A DNA stretch of 64,000 bases from Methylorubrum populi (GTDB taxonomy: Bacteria; Pseudomonadota; Alphaproteobacteria; Rhizobiales; Beijerinckiaceae): contig JAQIIU010000003.1 of assembly GCA_036946625.1 (NCBI GenBank), positions 1,241,001-1,305,000 on the forward strand, written 5' to 3'. Shown here piece after piece: positions 27,466 through 37,524 of the stretch (positions are counted from its first letter, which is position 1; each line of letters begins with the position of its first letter). The notes beneath the pieces are model-generated. The model was not told the DNA's origin, ran no database searches, and saw only the letters and a list, made by a program, of their open reading frames with translations. The position numbers and the translations under genes were made by a program.

Positions 27466-30159
27466 GTCGGCCATCGTGCGTTTCACGGTCTCGACCAACT
27501 GCTTGAGGCTGAAGGGCTTGGGCAGGAAGTTGAAGGTCTCGCCCTCGGGCAGGTTCTTGCGGAAGGCGTCTTCAGCGTATCCCGAAACGAAGATCACCTT
27601 GAGTTCGGGGTAGTGCTTGCGCAGTTCGCGCAGCAGGGTCGGCCCGTCCATTTCCGGCATCACCACGTCGGAGACGACCACGTCGATCCCCTCGGCGTGC
27701 TCCTCGATCAGGCGCAGCGCCTCCACGCCGGAGGCCGCCTCCAGCACGGTGTAGCCGCGGGCGGAGAGCGCCCGCGAATTCACGGCGCGGACCGGATCCT
27801 CGTCCTCGACCAGAAGGACGGTGCCCTGGCCGGTATGGTCGGTCGCCGGCTTCCGAGGCGGTTCGGGTGCATGCGGGGCGGCGGGGTCCGCTGTCGCCTC
27901 GTCCGTCTTCGGGTCGGACGTATCGGCGGGATCGCGCGGCTCCGGCACCTCGACGGCCCTCGGCTCGGGCGGACGGGCCGGCAGGGTAGGGGGCGCCGGT
28001 TCGGGCAGGGTCTCCGCTTCCGGCTCGTGGCGCGGCAGGTAGATGCGGAAGGTGGTGCCTTCGCCCACCGTCGACTGCACGTCGACGGCACCGCCCGACT
28101 GGTTGACGATGCCGAACACCGTCGAGAGGCCGAGGCCCGTGCCCTTGCCGATCTCCTTGGTGGTGAAGAACGGCTCGAAGATCTTCTGGCGCACCTCCGG
28201 CGGAATGCCCTCGCCGGTGTCGGTCACCTCGACCATGACGTGATCGCCCGCCGGAATGCCGACCGGACGCTCGGCATCGACCGGGCAGTTGGCGGTGCGG
28301 ATCGTCAGGCTGCCGCCCCCCGGCATGGCGTCGCGGGCGTTGACCGCGAGGTTCACGATCACCTGCTCGAACTGGTTCACGTCGGCCTTGATCGGCCAGA
28401 TCTCGCGGCCGTGGCGAAAATCGAGCTGGACCCGCTCGCCGAGCAGCCGCTTCAGCAGCAGCGTCAGGTCGGACAGCGCCTCGCCGACATCCATCACCTC
28501 CGGCCGCAGGGTCTGACGGCGCGAGAAGGCCAGCAACTGGCGAACCAGGCTGGCGGCCCGGTTCGCGTTCTGCTTGATCTGCATGATGTCCTGGAAGGCG
28601 TGGTCGGTCGGCCGGTGGCTCGCGAGCAGGAGGTCCGAGTAGCCGATGATCGCCTGGAGGACGTTGTTGAAGTCGTGGGCGATGCCGCCCGCGAGCTGGC
28701 CCACCGTGTCCATCTTCTGGGTCTGGGCGACCTGCTGTTCGAGCTGGCGCTGGGCGGTGGTGTCGAGGGCGTAGAGGATCACCCGCTCCCGGTCGCCGCC
28801 GGACTCGTCCGCGGGCGCCTGCGTGCCGTCGGCGTCGGCCGGACTCATCCAGACCCGGGCCGAACGATCGCCGGGGCCGGACAGGCCGACCTCGATCGGG
28901 TCGAGGCCGCCGAAGCCGTTGGCGGCGCGGGCGAGCGCGCCCTCGATCGTGCCCCGATCCTGCTCCAGCACGGCGTCGCGCATCATCGGATCGGGCGCCT
29001 CGCGGCCGGCCTCCGCCGCGGGCTGGCGCGGCATGCCGGCAAACAGGCGCACGAAGGAGGCGTTGGCGCGGGTCACCCGCCCGTCGCGGTCGAGCGTGGC
29101 GATGGCGATCGGGCTGCTGTTGAGGAAGCGGGCGAGGCGGACTTCCGCCGCGCGCTGCGGCTCGTCGGCGTCCGAGCCGGCGGAGCGGTTGAGCACGAAG
29201 GTGCGCGAGGGACCGGGCGCCCCGTCCTGGCCGTAGGCGACGCGGTGGTAGAGCCGGGTCGGCAGCGGCTGGCCGTTGCGGCGGCGCAGATCGATGTCGT
29301 AGCGATCGGTGCGGACCTCGCCGGGCAGGCCGGGCGCGGCGGTGAGCACGTCGGCGCCGGGGGCGATCTCCAGGAGCTTCAGGCCGCCGGAGCCCACGGT
29401 GGCGAGGTCGTAACCGAGCCAGGAGGCGAGCGTCGCGTTCATGTAGACGATCGAGCCCGCGGCATCGATCGACAGGAAGCCCGCCGGGGCGTGGTCGAGA
29501 TAGTCGATCGCGTGCTGGAGTTCCTGGAAGACGTTCTCCTGGCGCTCGCGCTCGTGGGTGATGTCGCTCACCGTCCAGAGCGCGGCGGAGCCGCGGTGGC
29601 GGGCGATCGGCCGCACGGCGATGCGGTACCACGCGAAGTCGCGGTCCGGGGCACCGCCCGGCGGCGGCGACATCCGGATCTCTTCCGTGTAGGCGCGGTC
29701 GTCGCGCGCCGCCTGCGCCAAGCGATAGACGGCTTCGGAGACTTCGGGCGCGCCCACGAAGATGCGTTCGATGGAGCGCAAATTCGAGAAACTGTCGCCG
29801 CCGGCCAGCCGCATATACGCCTCGTTGGCGTAGATCATCCGACCGTTGTCCTCGACGACGAGCTTGCCCGCGGGCGCCGCGTCGACGATGGCGCGGGTGA
29901 TGTCGTCGCGCGAGGCCGGACCGGCGAGCTGGAGCGCGCCGATGGCCAGCGCGAACAGGAAGAACACGCCCGCCATGGCGAGCAGCGCCAGCAGGGCGAG
30001 GATGAGCGGCTGGGCCTGCTCGTTGGCGACGAAGGACAGCCCGACCGCCGCGCCGACGAGCAGCCCCGCCAGCATCAGCAGCAGGCCGACCCGGCCCGGC
30101 CGCTCCGAACGGTCGATCGAACCGGACGCCGGCACCGCTGGTCCGCTGACCTCAGCCAT
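27463..30159 (-). CDS. cckA: Hybrid histidine kinase CckA (cell-cycle kinase)
   Basis: The 898-residue inner-membrane kinase/phosphatase feeds the ChpT-CtrA relay, which controls cell cycle, flagella and motility in alphaproteobacteria. Two N-terminal membrane helices ([40 protein letters not shown]) are followed by PAS domains up to about residue 460. The dimerisation helix carries the phospho-His in [18 protein letters not shown]. The ATPase domain has [14 protein letters not shown] and [16 protein letters not shown] Pro-rich linker leads to the receiver domain ([15 protein letters not shown]). It lies downstream of the flagellar cluster on the same strand. Its stop codon is supplied by a repeat element. 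Confidence 0.94.
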   Translation of the reverse strand: MAEVSGPAVPASGSIDRSERPGRVGLLLMLAGLLVGAAVGLSFVANEQAQPLILALLALLAMAGVFFLFALAIGALQLAGPASRDDITRAIVDAAPAGKLVVEDNGRMIYANEAYMRLAGGDSFSNLRSIERIFVGAPEVSEAVYRLAQAARDDRAYTEEIRMSPPPGGAPDRDFAWYRIAVRPIARHRGSAALWTVSDITHERERQENVFQELQHAIDYLDHAPAGFLSIDAAGSIVYMNATLASWLGYDLATVGSGGLKLLEIAPGADVLTAAPGLPGEVRTDRYDIDLRRRNGQPLPTRLYHRVAYGQDGAPGPSRTFVLNRSAGSDADEPQRAAEVRLARFLNSSPIAIATLDRDGRVTRANASFVRLFAGMPRQPAAEAGREAPDPMMRDAVLEQDRGTIEGALARAANGFGGLDPIEVGLSGPGDRSARVWMSPADADGTQAPADESGGDRERVILYALDTTAQRQLEQQVAQTQKMDTVGQLAGGIAHDFNNVLQAIIGYSDLLLASHRPTDHAFQDIMQIKQNANRAASLVRQLLAFSRRQTLRPEVMDVGEALSDLTLLLKRLLGERVQLDFRHGREIWPIKADVNQFEQVIVNLAVNARDAMPGGGSLTIRTANCPVDAERPVGIPAGDHVMVEVTDTGEGIPPEVRQKIFEPFFTTKEIGKGTGLGLSTVFGIVNQSGGAVDVQSTVGEGTTFRIYLPRHEPEAETLPEPAPPTLPARPPEPRAVEVPEPRDPADTSDPKTDEATADPAAPHAPEPPRKPATDHTGQGTVLLVEDEDPVRAVNSRALSARGYTVLEAASGVEALRLIEEHAEGIDVVVSDVVMPEMDGPTLLRELRKHYPELKVIFVSGYAEDAFRKNLPEGETFNFLPKPFSLKQLVETVKRTMAD

Positions 30160-30303
30160 CAGGCCCTACCCATCCCGCGCACGCCGCCCCGGGCGGTGTG
30201 CGGCATCAATCGTCGCGCGTCGTGCCGGAGCATTGCCGGACAATGGTGCATAAACCGTGGCCGCTGAGGCACTTCGCCGTCCCGAGCGGAAGCGTGTCGG
30301 CGC

Positions 30304-31371
30304 TCAGGCGGCCCGGCGGCGCAGGCGAAGCACGAAACCGATGACCTCCGCAACCGCGCGATAGTGCTCGGCGGGAATCTCGGCATCGACCTCGACCGTG
30401 GCGTGCAGGGCGCGCGCCAGCGGCGGGTTCTCCATCACCGGCACGTCGTGCTCGGCGGCCACCGCGCGGATGCGCAGCGCCAGCGAGTCGACGCCCTTGG
30501 CGACGCAGACGGGGGCGGCCATGCCGGTCTCGTAGCGCAGGGCCACGGCGAAGTGGGTCGGGTTCGTCACCACCACGGTGGCGGTGGGCACCGCGGCCAT
30601 CATCCGCTTCTTCACCCGGGCCTGCCGCAACTGGCGGATCCGGGCCTTCACCTCCGGGCTGCCCTCGCTCTCCTTGTGCTCCTGCTTCATCTCTTCCTTG
30701 GTCATGCGCAGCCGGGCACGCCAGCGGTGGCGCTGGTAGAGCGCGTCGCCGAGCGCGATCACCGCGTAGGCGGCGAGCATGCCGCCCATCATCTTCAGGG
30801 CGAGCGACAGGGTGCCGGCGAGGGCGGCGCCGGGGTCGAGCTGGACGTAGGATTCGGCCCGGTCGTGCTCGTTCCACAGGATGGCCCCGGCCACCGTGCC
30901 GACCACGACGATCTTGGCGAGCCCCTTCCCGAAATTGACCCAGGCCTCGACACCGACGAGGCGCTTGGCCCCGGCCATCGGCGAGATGCGCGCGAATTTC
31001 GGCATCAGGCTCTCGGCGGTGAAGATCGGCCGATGCTGGATCAGGCCGGCGGCGATGGCCGCGAGCACGGCGATGCCGAGCGGCACGGCGAGCGCCTTGA
31101 CGCAGACCAGCCCCGCGCGGAAGGCGACGCCGCGATAGGTGCCGGCATCGGAAGGCAGGCCGCCGGCATGTTCGAGGAAGCCGCGCATGTCGCGGCTCAG
31201 CCCCTCGGCGACCGGGTGCGCGGAGAGCATCAGTGCCAGGGTGAAGGCCGCCAGGATGAAGAAGGTGTTGATCTCGGGGCTGTTGGGGACGTCGCCGCGC
31301 TCGATCGCCTGCTCGATTCGCCGCGGCGTCGGGTCTTCGGTCTTGTCCTCGTCGTCGCTCTCGTCGGCCAT
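30304..31371 (-). CDS. flhB: Flagellar export protein FlhB
   Basis: The 355-residue membrane component of the flagellar type III export gate switches specificity from rod/hook to filament substrates. It starts with the family's EDKTEDPTPRRIEQA region, has four membrane helices, and carries the autocleavage motif NPTH near residue 270 (VVVTNPTHFAVALRYE). The cytoplasmic FlhB-C domain is complete. It sits 24 bp from fliR in the order flgB-flgC-fliE-fliQ-fliR-flhB. Confidence 0.96.
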   Translation of the reverse strand: MADESDDEDKTEDPTPRRIEQAIERGDVPNSPEINTFFILAAFTLALMLSAHPVAEGLSRDMRGFLEHAGGLPSDAGTYRGVAFRAGLVCVKALAVPLGIAVLAAIAAGLIQHRPIFTAESLMPKFARISPMAGAKRLVGVEAWVNFGKGLAKIVVVGTVAGAILWNEHDRAESYVQLDPGAALAGTLSLALKMMGGMLAAYAVIALGDALYQRHRWRARLRMTKEEMKQEHKESEGSPEVKARIRQLRQARVKKRMMAAVPTATVVVTNPTHFAVALRYETGMAAPVCVAKGVDSLALRIRAVAAEHDVPVMENPPLARALHATVEVDAEIPAEHYRAVAEVIGFVLRLRRRAA

Positions 31372-31395
31372 CGGTTCAGGCTCCGTCGTTCCCGA

Positions 31396-32172
31396 TCAGC
31401 GCCCGAGGAACGCGCCGAGATAGCGGCCGAGATCGTCCAGGAACACCCCCATGATCAGACCGAGCGCGCCGACGAGCATCATCATGCCGATCAGCACCGA
31501 GGCCGGCACCGCGAGGAAGAACACCTGAAGCTGCGGCATCAGCCGCGACAGCACGCCGAGGCCGAGGTTGAACAGGATGCCGAAGACGATGAACGGCCCG
31601 GAGATGCGCACCGCGAGGGCGAAGCCGCGGCTGAAGGCGTCGAGGGCGAGCTTGGCCGCATCCGCCATCGCCGGCACGCCGGAGGGCGGCAGGAGCAGGT
31701 AGCTGCGCCCGATCGCTTCGAGGGCGAGGTGATGCAGGTCGGCCGCCATCACCAGGGTGACGCCGAGAAGCGCCAGAAAGTTGCCGAGCGCCGCCTGCTG
31801 CCCGCCCATCGTCGGGTCGACGGTCATGGCGTAGGACAGGCCGAGCTGCTGCGAGATCACCACGCCCGCCGTCTGCAGCGCGGCGACGATCATGCGCACG
31901 CACAGGCCCAGCATCAGGCCGATCAGGATCTCGCCGAACAGCAGCCCGATGAGGGTCGGCGCCGCGAGCGCCGCGTTGCCGGTCGGCAGCATCGGGCGAA
32001 CGGTCGGGAACAGCACCAGCGTCACCAGCAGGGCGAGGCCGAGCCGCAGCCGGGCCGAGACGAGCTGCTCGCCCAGCCCCGGCATCAGCATGATCAGCGT
32101 GCCGACCCGGGCGAAGGTGAGCAGGAAGGCCGCCGCGAGGCCGGGCAGCAGCAGGTCGAGCGGCGTGGTCAT
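31396..32172 (-). CDS. fliR: Flagellar export protein FliR
   Basis: This 258-residue polytopic protein of the FliPQR export gate has about six hydrophobic segments. Family marks are the N-terminal FARVGTLIMLMPGLGE, the segment GLLFGEILIGLMLGLCVRMI and the C-terminal part with PASVLIGMMMLVGALGLIMG. It lies between fliQ (48 bp) and flhB (24 bp), as in many flagellar clusters. fliP is not in this cluster. Confidence 0.95.
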   Translation of the reverse strand: MTTPLDLLLPGLAAAFLLTFARVGTLIMLMPGLGEQLVSARLRLGLALLVTLVLFPTVRPMLPTGNAALAAPTLIGLLFGEILIGLMLGLCVRMIVAALQTAGVVISQQLGLSYAMTVDPTMGGQQAALGNFLALLGVTLVMAADLHHLALEAIGRSYLLLPPSGVPAMADAAKLALDAFSRGFALAVRISGPFIVFGILFNLGLGVLSRLMPQLQVFFLAVPASVLIGMMMLVGALGLIMGVFLDDLGRYLGAFLGR

Positions 32173-32220
32173 GCCGGCCCTTCCTACACGCTCGCGGCCC
32201 CGCGCGCTGCCCGCGAGCCA

Positions 32221-32487
32221 TCACCCGCCCGCGGCGATGCGGGCGGCGATCCGGGCCATGTAGGCGGCCATGGCGTCGCCCATGAAGGGCAGCATGAGGA
32301 GCATCACGCCGAACACCGCGACGATCTTCGGCACGTAGATCAGCGTCTGCTCCTGGATCTGGGTCAGCGCCTGGAACAGCGACACGATCAGGCCGATCAC
32401 GAGGGCGACGATCATCAGGGGGCCGGCCACCTTCAGGAAGACGAAGATGCCGTCGCGGGCGATGTCGAGGATGGCGAGGCCGGTCAT
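32221..32487 (-). CDS. fliQ: Flagellar export protein FliQ
   Basis: This 88-residue export-gate protein has two membrane helices (FVFLKVAGPLMIVALVIGLI and IVAVFGVMLLMLPFMGD). The conserved loop SLFQALTQIQEQTLIYVPKI lies between them. Size and pattern are exactly those of FliQ. It lies between fliE (90 bp) and fliR. Confidence 0.96.
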   Translation of the reverse strand: MTGLAILDIARDGIFVFLKVAGPLMIVALVIGLIVSLFQALTQIQEQTLIYVPKIVAVFGVMLLMLPFMGDAMAAYMARIAARIAAGG

Positions 32488-32577
32488 GGGGCTGTCGGCT
32501 TTTCGTCTGCTCTGAGGGACGTTGACATGGGCATCTCCTCGCCGCGCTTGCAGGGAGAGGGGAAAAACCGAAAGGAA

Positions 32578-32910
32578 CTAGATCGGCATGCGCATGATCT
32601 CCTCGTAGGCGGAGATCACGCGGTCGCGCACGGCGACCAGGGTCTGGAGGGCGGTCTCGCTCTCGGCCACCGCCGTCACGACATCGACGACGTTGGCCTT
32701 GCCGGTGGCCGCCGAGAGGGCGGCGCGGTCGGCCTGGGCGCCGGCCTGGGCCACGCCGTCGAGGCTCTGCTGCAGCAGGCCGCCGAAGCCGCCCGGCGCG
32801 GACGACCCCTGCACCATGCCCTGGACGGGCTTCTGAGCGCCGGGGCGGGCGATGCCCTGGGCGGCGGCGTAGGCGCCGGCGGCGAAGGCGGAGGTCGTCA
32901 TCGGGCTCAC
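32578..32910 (-). CDS. fliE: Flagellar hook-basal body protein FliE
   Basis: The 110-residue protein joins the MS ring to the rod. The C-terminal half has the FliE pattern (FGGLLQQSLDGVAQAGAQAD, then VVDVVTAVAESETALQTLVA and VRDRVISAYEEIMRMPI). I take the GTG at 32910, which overlaps the flgC stop by four bases (GTGA). The ATG at 32901 (MTTSAF) is an alternative three codons later. Confidence 0.94.
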   Translation of the reverse strand: MSPMTTSAFAAGAYAAAQGIARPGAQKPVQGMVQGSSAPGGFGGLLQQSLDGVAQAGAQADRAALSAATGKANVVDVVTAVAESETALQTLVAVRDRVISAYEEIMRMPI

Positions 32911-33317
32911 GCCTTCAGGATTTCGAGGGTGCGGGAGATCATCCGCCGCGTGGCGGTGACCATGTTGAGGTTGGCCTCGTAGGAGCGCTGGGCCTCGCGC
33001 ATGTCCATGTTCTCGACCAGCCCGTTGACGTTGGGCAGGCGCACCTCGCCGCGCGCGTCCGCGGCCGGGTTGCCGGGGTCGTACTTGGTGCGGAACGGCG
33101 AGGGGTCGCGCCGGACCCGGCCGGCCTCGATCACGCTCGCGTTCAGTTCACGGTCGAACCGGCTGGTGAAGGTCGGCACCTTGCGGCGGTAGGGATCGCC
33201 GCCCGCGCTCGGGGCGGTGGAATCGGCGTTGGCGATGTTCTCGGCGATGATGCGCATCCGGCCGGACTGCGCCTTGAGGCCGGAGGCGGCGATGCCGAGG
33301 CTCTTCAGGAAATCCAT
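32907..33317 (-). CDS. flgC: Flagellar basal-body rod protein FlgC
   Basis: The 136-residue proximal rod protein has the N-terminal rod-protein motif (SLGIAASGLKAQSGRMRIIA, then ENIANADST). The C-terminal motif is NGLVENMDMREAQRSYEANL, followed by NMVTATRRMISRTLEIL, typical of FlgC. Its stop overlaps fliE, and it lies 21 bp after flgB. Confidence 0.96.
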   Translation of the reverse strand: MDFLKSLGIAASGLKAQSGRMRIIAENIANADSTAPSAGGDPYRRKVPTFTSRFDRELNASVIEAGRVRRDPSPFRTKYDPGNPAADARGEVRLPNVNGLVENMDMREAQRSYEANLNMVTATRRMISRTLEILKA

Positions 33318-33338
33318 GGCGGTGCCTGCTCAGACTCT

Positions 33339-33755
33339 TCAGCGCTTGCCGACGGCGATCTTCAGGGCGTCGAGGCTCTTCTGGTAGAGCGAGGCGACGA
33401 GCTGATAGTCCGACTGGTTGTCGCCGGCCTTCATCATCTCCTCCTCGAGATTGACCCCGTTGCCCGAGGGGCGGACCTCGAAGCCCTTGAACCGGCGCGG
33501 GTCGGCGTTCGGCCCGCTGCCGGCCGAGAGCCCGATATGGCCGGAATCGGTGCGGGCGAGCCCGTCGCCGCCGACCGAGGCGCCGAGCGGCGCGGCCAGA
33601 CCCGCCGACGCGGCGGCGGGTTCGGCCAGATCGCGCGGGTGAAACCCCGGCATGTCGGCGTTGGCGACGTTTTCCGCGAGCAGCGCCTGACGGGCTTGGT
33701 GCCAGTGCATCCGGGTGCGCAGCATGCCGAGCAGGGGCAGGTCGGTGAGCGACAT
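33339..33755 (-). CDS. flgB: Flagellar basal-body rod protein FlgB
   Basis: The 138-residue protein heads the cluster. Family marks are WHQARQALLAENVANADMPG near the N-terminus and GNGVNLEEEMMKAGDNQSDY, then QLVASLYQKSL, near the C-terminus. It is divergent from the FliO-like gene, with 413 bp of promoter region between. Confidence 0.95.
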   Translation of the reverse strand: MSLTDLPLLGMLRTRMHWHQARQALLAENVANADMPGFHPRDLAEPAAASAGLAAPLGASVGGDGLARTDSGHIGLSAGSGPNADPRRFKGFEVRPSGNGVNLEEEMMKAGDNQSDYQLVASLYQKSLDALKIAVGKR

Positions 33756-33980
33756 GGTGCCTCGGGCGGCCGGCGCGGCGGGATGGGGGATCGCGGTGAG
33801 CCGCGGGTCCGGACCCGGCAGAACTTGCCGCCCGCATGGTTAAGGAGCCGTTAAGCGGGCAATTCCTGCCGGGTATCCTGCGGAGCCGATGCGGCCGACC
33901 GCATTCATACCGACCGGCGATGATCCCGGCTCATCGACGGTTGCCCGCGCGAAGGCGCGGCGGCGGGCGTCCGCCGGACG

Positions 33981-34011
33981 CAGGGAAGCCGACCATCGGT
34001 CGGCTTCCCTG
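33981..34011. repeat. Perfect 14-bp inverted repeat in the flgB/fliO divergent region
   Basis: CAGGGAAGCCGACC and its exact complement GGTCGGCTTCCCTG are separated by ATC. No T-run follows on either strand, so it does not look like a terminator. It sits between the divergent flagellar genes. I see no other feature in the 413-bp gap. Confidence 0.6.
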
Positions 34012-34168
34012 CGGCTTGGTATCGAACGTGAATTGCACCCGACCCGCCGCACCGAGTTGTTAACGAAGCGTCAGCCTTTGTTGCCGGGACCGCGGCCGGC
34101 GGCGATAATCGAGGCCTGTATCGCGTGGGGCCGAGTTCGCGTCTCCCGAAGGCTCCGGTCCTGGCCGG

Positions 34169-35389
34169 ATGCTTCGCGCGGCGTCGAAGGAGCCCCGACC
34201 ACGAGAGACCCCGGTCTTGCAAGCGTTCTTCAGTTCCGAGGGCTCCTACGCCCTGCAGTTCCTGGTGATCTTCCTCGTCATCCTGGTGCTGTTCCTGGTC
34301 GCGGCGATGCTGTTCATGCGGCTGTCCGGGCGTGGGCTGTCGCTCGCCGCGAGCCCGGGCCAGCGCGGACGCCAGCCGCGGCTCGGCATCGTCGACATCT
34401 ACGAACTCGACCGGCAGCGCCAACTCATCCTGCTGCGGCGGGACAACGTCGAGCATCTCCTGCTCGTCGGCGGGCCCAACGACGTGGTGATCGAGCGCCA
34501 CATCCAGCGCGGCGCCGGCAGCCGCTACGCTCCGGAAGGATCGGGCCGGTCCGAGAGCGGCGCGGCCGAGGCCGGCGCCCTGGAGCCGCCGCGCACCGAT
34601 CCCTTCCTCGACAGTCCGGCGCCGCCGACCTTCACCATGCCGGAGGTGGTTTCCGCCTCCGCGCCGAGTGCGCAGCCGGCAGCCGACCGGACGCCGTCCC
34701 TCGATCCGGGTCTGTTCGAGCCCGAGATCTCGCCGGCCGACGCCCGGCCCCGGCCGGCCTCGCCGGTCAGCCGCCTGATGCGACGGACCGCGCCGACCGT
34801 GGTCGGCCCGCGCGCCGAGACGGCCTCCGAGCGGGCTGCCCGTCCCGATCCCGTGCCGCCGCCGCCCACCCCGCCCGGGCCCGCATCGGAGCCGCCGCCC
34901 GTCATCGCCGGCCGAGAGCCTCGGGTGGTCGACCCGGCGGTGCTCTCGGATATGGCCCGACAGCTTCAGGTCGCGCTGAAGCGGCCGTCCTCGGCCGTGA
35001 CACCGCCGCCCGGCGCGCCCGTCGCGCCGCCGCCTCCACCGCCCGCTCCGAAGCCGGCCGAACCGACCCCGCCGACGCAGCCCGATCCGGTCGCGGCGGC
35101 GATGGCGACGGCACAGCCCGAGCCGCCATCTCCGGCCGCGCCGCCCGCACGGCAGGAGACGCAAGCGGCTCCCGCCGCGGCTCCGCCGAGAACCGAGCCT
35201 AGGCCGGCGGCGGCTCCGAAGCCCGCCGCGCCGACCGGGGCCGGATCGTCCAGATCCGAAGCGGCGGAGCCCGAACCGAAGGCGGAGTCGGCCGAATCCG
35301 GCGGGCAGGGACAGAACCCGTTCTCGGTGGAGGAGATCGAGGCGGAGTTCGCCCGCTTGCTCGGGCGCCCGCTCGACAGCAAGGGCTGA
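34169..35389 (+). CDS. fliO: FliO-like flagellar biosynthesis protein with long Pro-rich tail
   Basis: The protein has up to 406 residues. One membrane helix (FLVIFLVILVLFLVAAMLFM, about residues 31-50) is followed by the FliO-type segment LGIVDIYELDRQRQLILLRR, then DNVEHLLLVGGPNDVVIE. After residue 125 it is a low-complexity Pro/Ala-rich tail of about 250 residues ending in a short helix (FSVEEIEAEFARLLGRPL). FliO helps assemble the FliPQR gate. The tail is much longer than in E. coli FliO. The TTG at 34217 (LQAFFSSEGSY) could be the true start. The position opposite flgB supports the flagellar role. Confidence 0.75.
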   Translation: MLRAASKEPRPRETPVLQAFFSSEGSYALQFLVIFLVILVLFLVAAMLFMRLSGRGLSLAASPGQRGRQPRLGIVDIYELDRQRQLILLRRDNVEHLLLVGGPNDVVIERHIQRGAGSRYAPEGSGRSESGAAEAGALEPPRTDPFLDSPAPPTFTMPEVVSASAPSAQPAADRTPSLDPGLFEPEISPADARPRPASPVSRLMRRTAPTVVGPRAETASERAARPDPVPPPPTPPGPASEPPPVIAGREPRVVDPAVLSDMARQLQVALKRPSSAVTPPPGAPVAPPPPPPAPKPAEPTPPTQPDPVAAAMATAQPEPPSPAAPPARQETQAAPAAAPPRTEPRPAAAPKPAAPTGAGSSRSEAAEPEPKAESAESGGQGQNPFSVEEIEAEFARLLGRPLDSKG

Positions 35390-35424
35390 CGGGGAGCAGG
35401 ATCACCAGCCGGGTTGGCAGGGGC

Positions 35425-36519
35425 ATGGAAGCGCTCGTCGTCGGAGCCGGTGTGGTCGGACTCGCGGTCGCGCGGGCGCTCGCCCTGCGCGGGCATTCGG
35501 TCGTCGTGGCGGAGGCGGCGGAGGCGATCGGCACCGGCGTGTCCGCCCGCTCCTCCGAGGTGATCCACGGCGGGATGTACTACCCGCCGGGCTCGGTCCG
35601 CGCCCGCCACTGCGTCGAGGGAAGGCGCCGCCTCGTCGGATTCTGTGAGAGCCACGGCGTCCCCTATCGCCCGTGCGGCAAGCTGATCGTGGCGACCCGC
35701 GACGAGGAGCGCCCGGCGCTCGAAACCGTTTTCGCCCGCGGCGTCGAGAACGGTGTCGAGGGTCTCGCGTGGCTCGAACGCGACGCGGCCGTCGCCCTGG
35801 AGCCGGCCCTGTCCTGCGTCGCCGCGCTCCACTCGCCCGCCACCGGCATCGTCGACAGCCATGCCCTGATGCTGGCCCTGCTCGGCGACATCGAGGATGC
35901 GGGCGGCGTGCTCGCCCTGCGCACGCCGATCGAATCGGCGGAGCCGAGGCAGGGACGCTGGCATGTCCGTTTCGGCGGCCGGACCCCGGACACGCTGTGG
36001 GTCGACGGGATCGTCAACGCCGCCGGTCTCGGCGCGCAGGCCTTCGCGCGCCGGATCGGGGGACTGGCGCCGGGATGCGTGCCGCGGCAGGTACTGGCCA
36101 AGGGCAGCTATTTCGGCTGCACCGGCAAACCCGCCTTCGCGCGGCTGATCTACCCGGCCCCGGTCGAGGGAGGACTCGGCATCCATCTGACGCTGGATCT
36201 CGCCGGCCGGATGCGCTTCGGCCCCGATGTCGAGTGGGTCGAGACGCCCGACTACGCCGTCGATCCGGCGCGGGCCGAGACCTTCGCGGCGGCGATCCGG
36301 CGCTACTGGCCCGGCCTGCCGCAGGGACGCCTGACGCCGGACTATGCCGGCATCCGCCCGAAGCTGACCGGCCCCGGCGAGCCGCCGGCGGATTTCCGCA
36401 TCGACGGACCGGCCGAACACGGCCTCGCTCGGCTGGTGCAGCTCTTCGGCATCGAGAGCCCGGGCCTGACCTCCGTGCTCTCGCTCGCCGAGGCGGTGGC
36501 AGACCGCCTGACGGCTTGA
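35425..36519 (+). CDS. FAD-dependent oxidoreductase, L-2-hydroxyglutarate oxidase-like (DAO family)
   Basis: The 364-residue protein has an N-terminal FAD-binding Rossmann motif (MEALVVGAGVVGLAVARALA). The segment SARSSEVIHGGMYYPPGSVR is typical of the LhgO group. A substrate-domain segment (RFGPDVEWVETPDYAVDPAR) and a C-terminal FAD-binding region (FGIESPGLTSVLSLAEAVAD) follow. Relatives oxidise 2-hydroxy acids such as L-2-hydroxyglutarate. The exact substrate is unproven. It ends two bases before the convergent transglutaminase stop. Confidence 0.85.
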   Translation: MEALVVGAGVVGLAVARALALRGHSVVVAEAAEAIGTGVSARSSEVIHGGMYYPPGSVRARHCVEGRRRLVGFCESHGVPYRPCGKLIVATRDEERPALETVFARGVENGVEGLAWLERDAAVALEPALSCVAALHSPATGIVDSHALMLALLGDIEDAGGVLALRTPIESAEPRQGRWHVRFGGRTPDTLWVDGIVNAAGLGAQAFARRIGGLAPGCVPRQVLAKGSYFGCTGKPAFARLIYPAPVEGGLGIHLTLDLAGRMRFGPDVEWVETPDYAVDPARAETFAAAIRRYWPGLPQGRLTPDYAGIRPKLTGPGEPPADFRIDGPAEHGLARLVQLFGIESPGLTSVLSLAEAVADRLTA

Positions 36520-36521
36520 GC

Positions 36522-37361
36522 TCAGGCGGCGCGCATCAGGTCGGCGGGCACGCCGTCCGCGACCGCGTCGGTGTGGACCTCGAAGCGGACGAGCCGCGCC
36601 GCGCCGAAGCTCGTGGAGAGCGCGCAATCCGTGGCGTCGCGGCCCCGGGCCATGACGATGCGGCCGATCCGCGGCGTGTTGTGGCGGGCGTCGAAGGTGT
36701 ACCAGCGCCCGCCGAGATAGACCTCGAACCACGCCGAGAAATCCATCGGGTCGGGCACCGGCGGCACGCCGATGTCGCCGAGGTAGCCGGTGCAGTAGCG
36801 CGCGGGGATGTTCATGCAGCGGCAGAAGGCGATCGCCAGATGCGCGAAGTCGCGGCAGACGCCGACCTTTTGGGTGTACCCGTCGAAGGCCGTGCGCGTG
36901 GCGTCCGCCCGCTGGTAGTCGAAGCGGATGTGCCGGTGCACGTAGTCGACGATCGCCTGCACCCGGCCCCAGCCTTCCGGCGTGCGGCCGAAGAGCTGCC
37001 AGGCGATGCCGCACAGCCTGTCCGTGTCGCAGTAGCGGCTCGCCATCAGGTAGAGCATCACCGCGTCGGGCAGGGCGTCGACCGGCACCTGCGCGGCATC
37101 GGCCGCCACTTCGTCGGGCCGCCCGGTATCCGCCACCAGGAAATCTGCCGAGATCGTCAGGCGCCCGGGCGGGGCGACGATGCGCGTGCAGACGTTGCCG
37201 AACGCGTCGAGCGTCTGGCGCTGCGGGATCGGCGGATCGAAATCGATCCGCTCCGGGCTGCGCAGGTCGCCCTGCCGCGAGGGGTGGACGCTGAGGAGCA
37301 GCGACATCGGCGTTGCGGAATCAGTCTCGAACGCGATGTCGTAACCGGTCTTGATCAACAT
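36522..37361 (-). CDS. Transglutaminase-like cysteine protease-fold protein
   Basis: The product has 279 residues. The N-terminal beta domain starts MLIKTGYDIAFETDSATPMS. The transglutaminase core holds the nucleophile in QKVGVCRDFAHLAIAFCRCM and the His/Asp region in DFSAWFEVYLGGRWYTFDAR, followed by HNTPR. The role (amide hydrolysis or ligation) is not known for bacterial members. The ATG at 37361 is chosen because the family begins there; the open frame to 37754 is intergenic repeat. It converges on the FAD oxidoreductase gene. Confidence 0.88.
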   Translation of the reverse strand: MLIKTGYDIAFETDSATPMSLLLSVHPSRQGDLRSPERIDFDPPIPQRQTLDAFGNVCTRIVAPPGRLTISADFLVADTGRPDEVAADAAQVPVDALPDAVMLYLMASRYCDTDRLCGIAWQLFGRTPEGWGRVQAIVDYVHRHIRFDYQRADATRTAFDGYTQKVGVCRDFAHLAIAFCRCMNIPARYCTGYLGDIGVPPVPDPMDFSAWFEVYLGGRWYTFDARHNTPRIGRIVMARGRDATDCALSTSFGAARLVRFEVHTDAVADGVPADLMRAA

Positions 37362-37524
37362 GCGGCGGCCTGTGACTTCCGTCTTCAATTCCGGCAAGTA
37401 AAGATTTGCCGGATAGGGCGTTAAGCGGTGAGGCTTCGGACCGTTCCGGCGATACGCTGCACAAATAGTTCGCAGCGCGCCGACTTGCTCGGCAACGGAG
37501 AGACGGGACGCCAAGGCCGTCGCT

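Noticed and set aside
27613..30267. 884-codon plus-strand frame opposite cckA
   Set aside because: Antisense shadow; cckA on the minus strand has complete kinase and receiver motifs.
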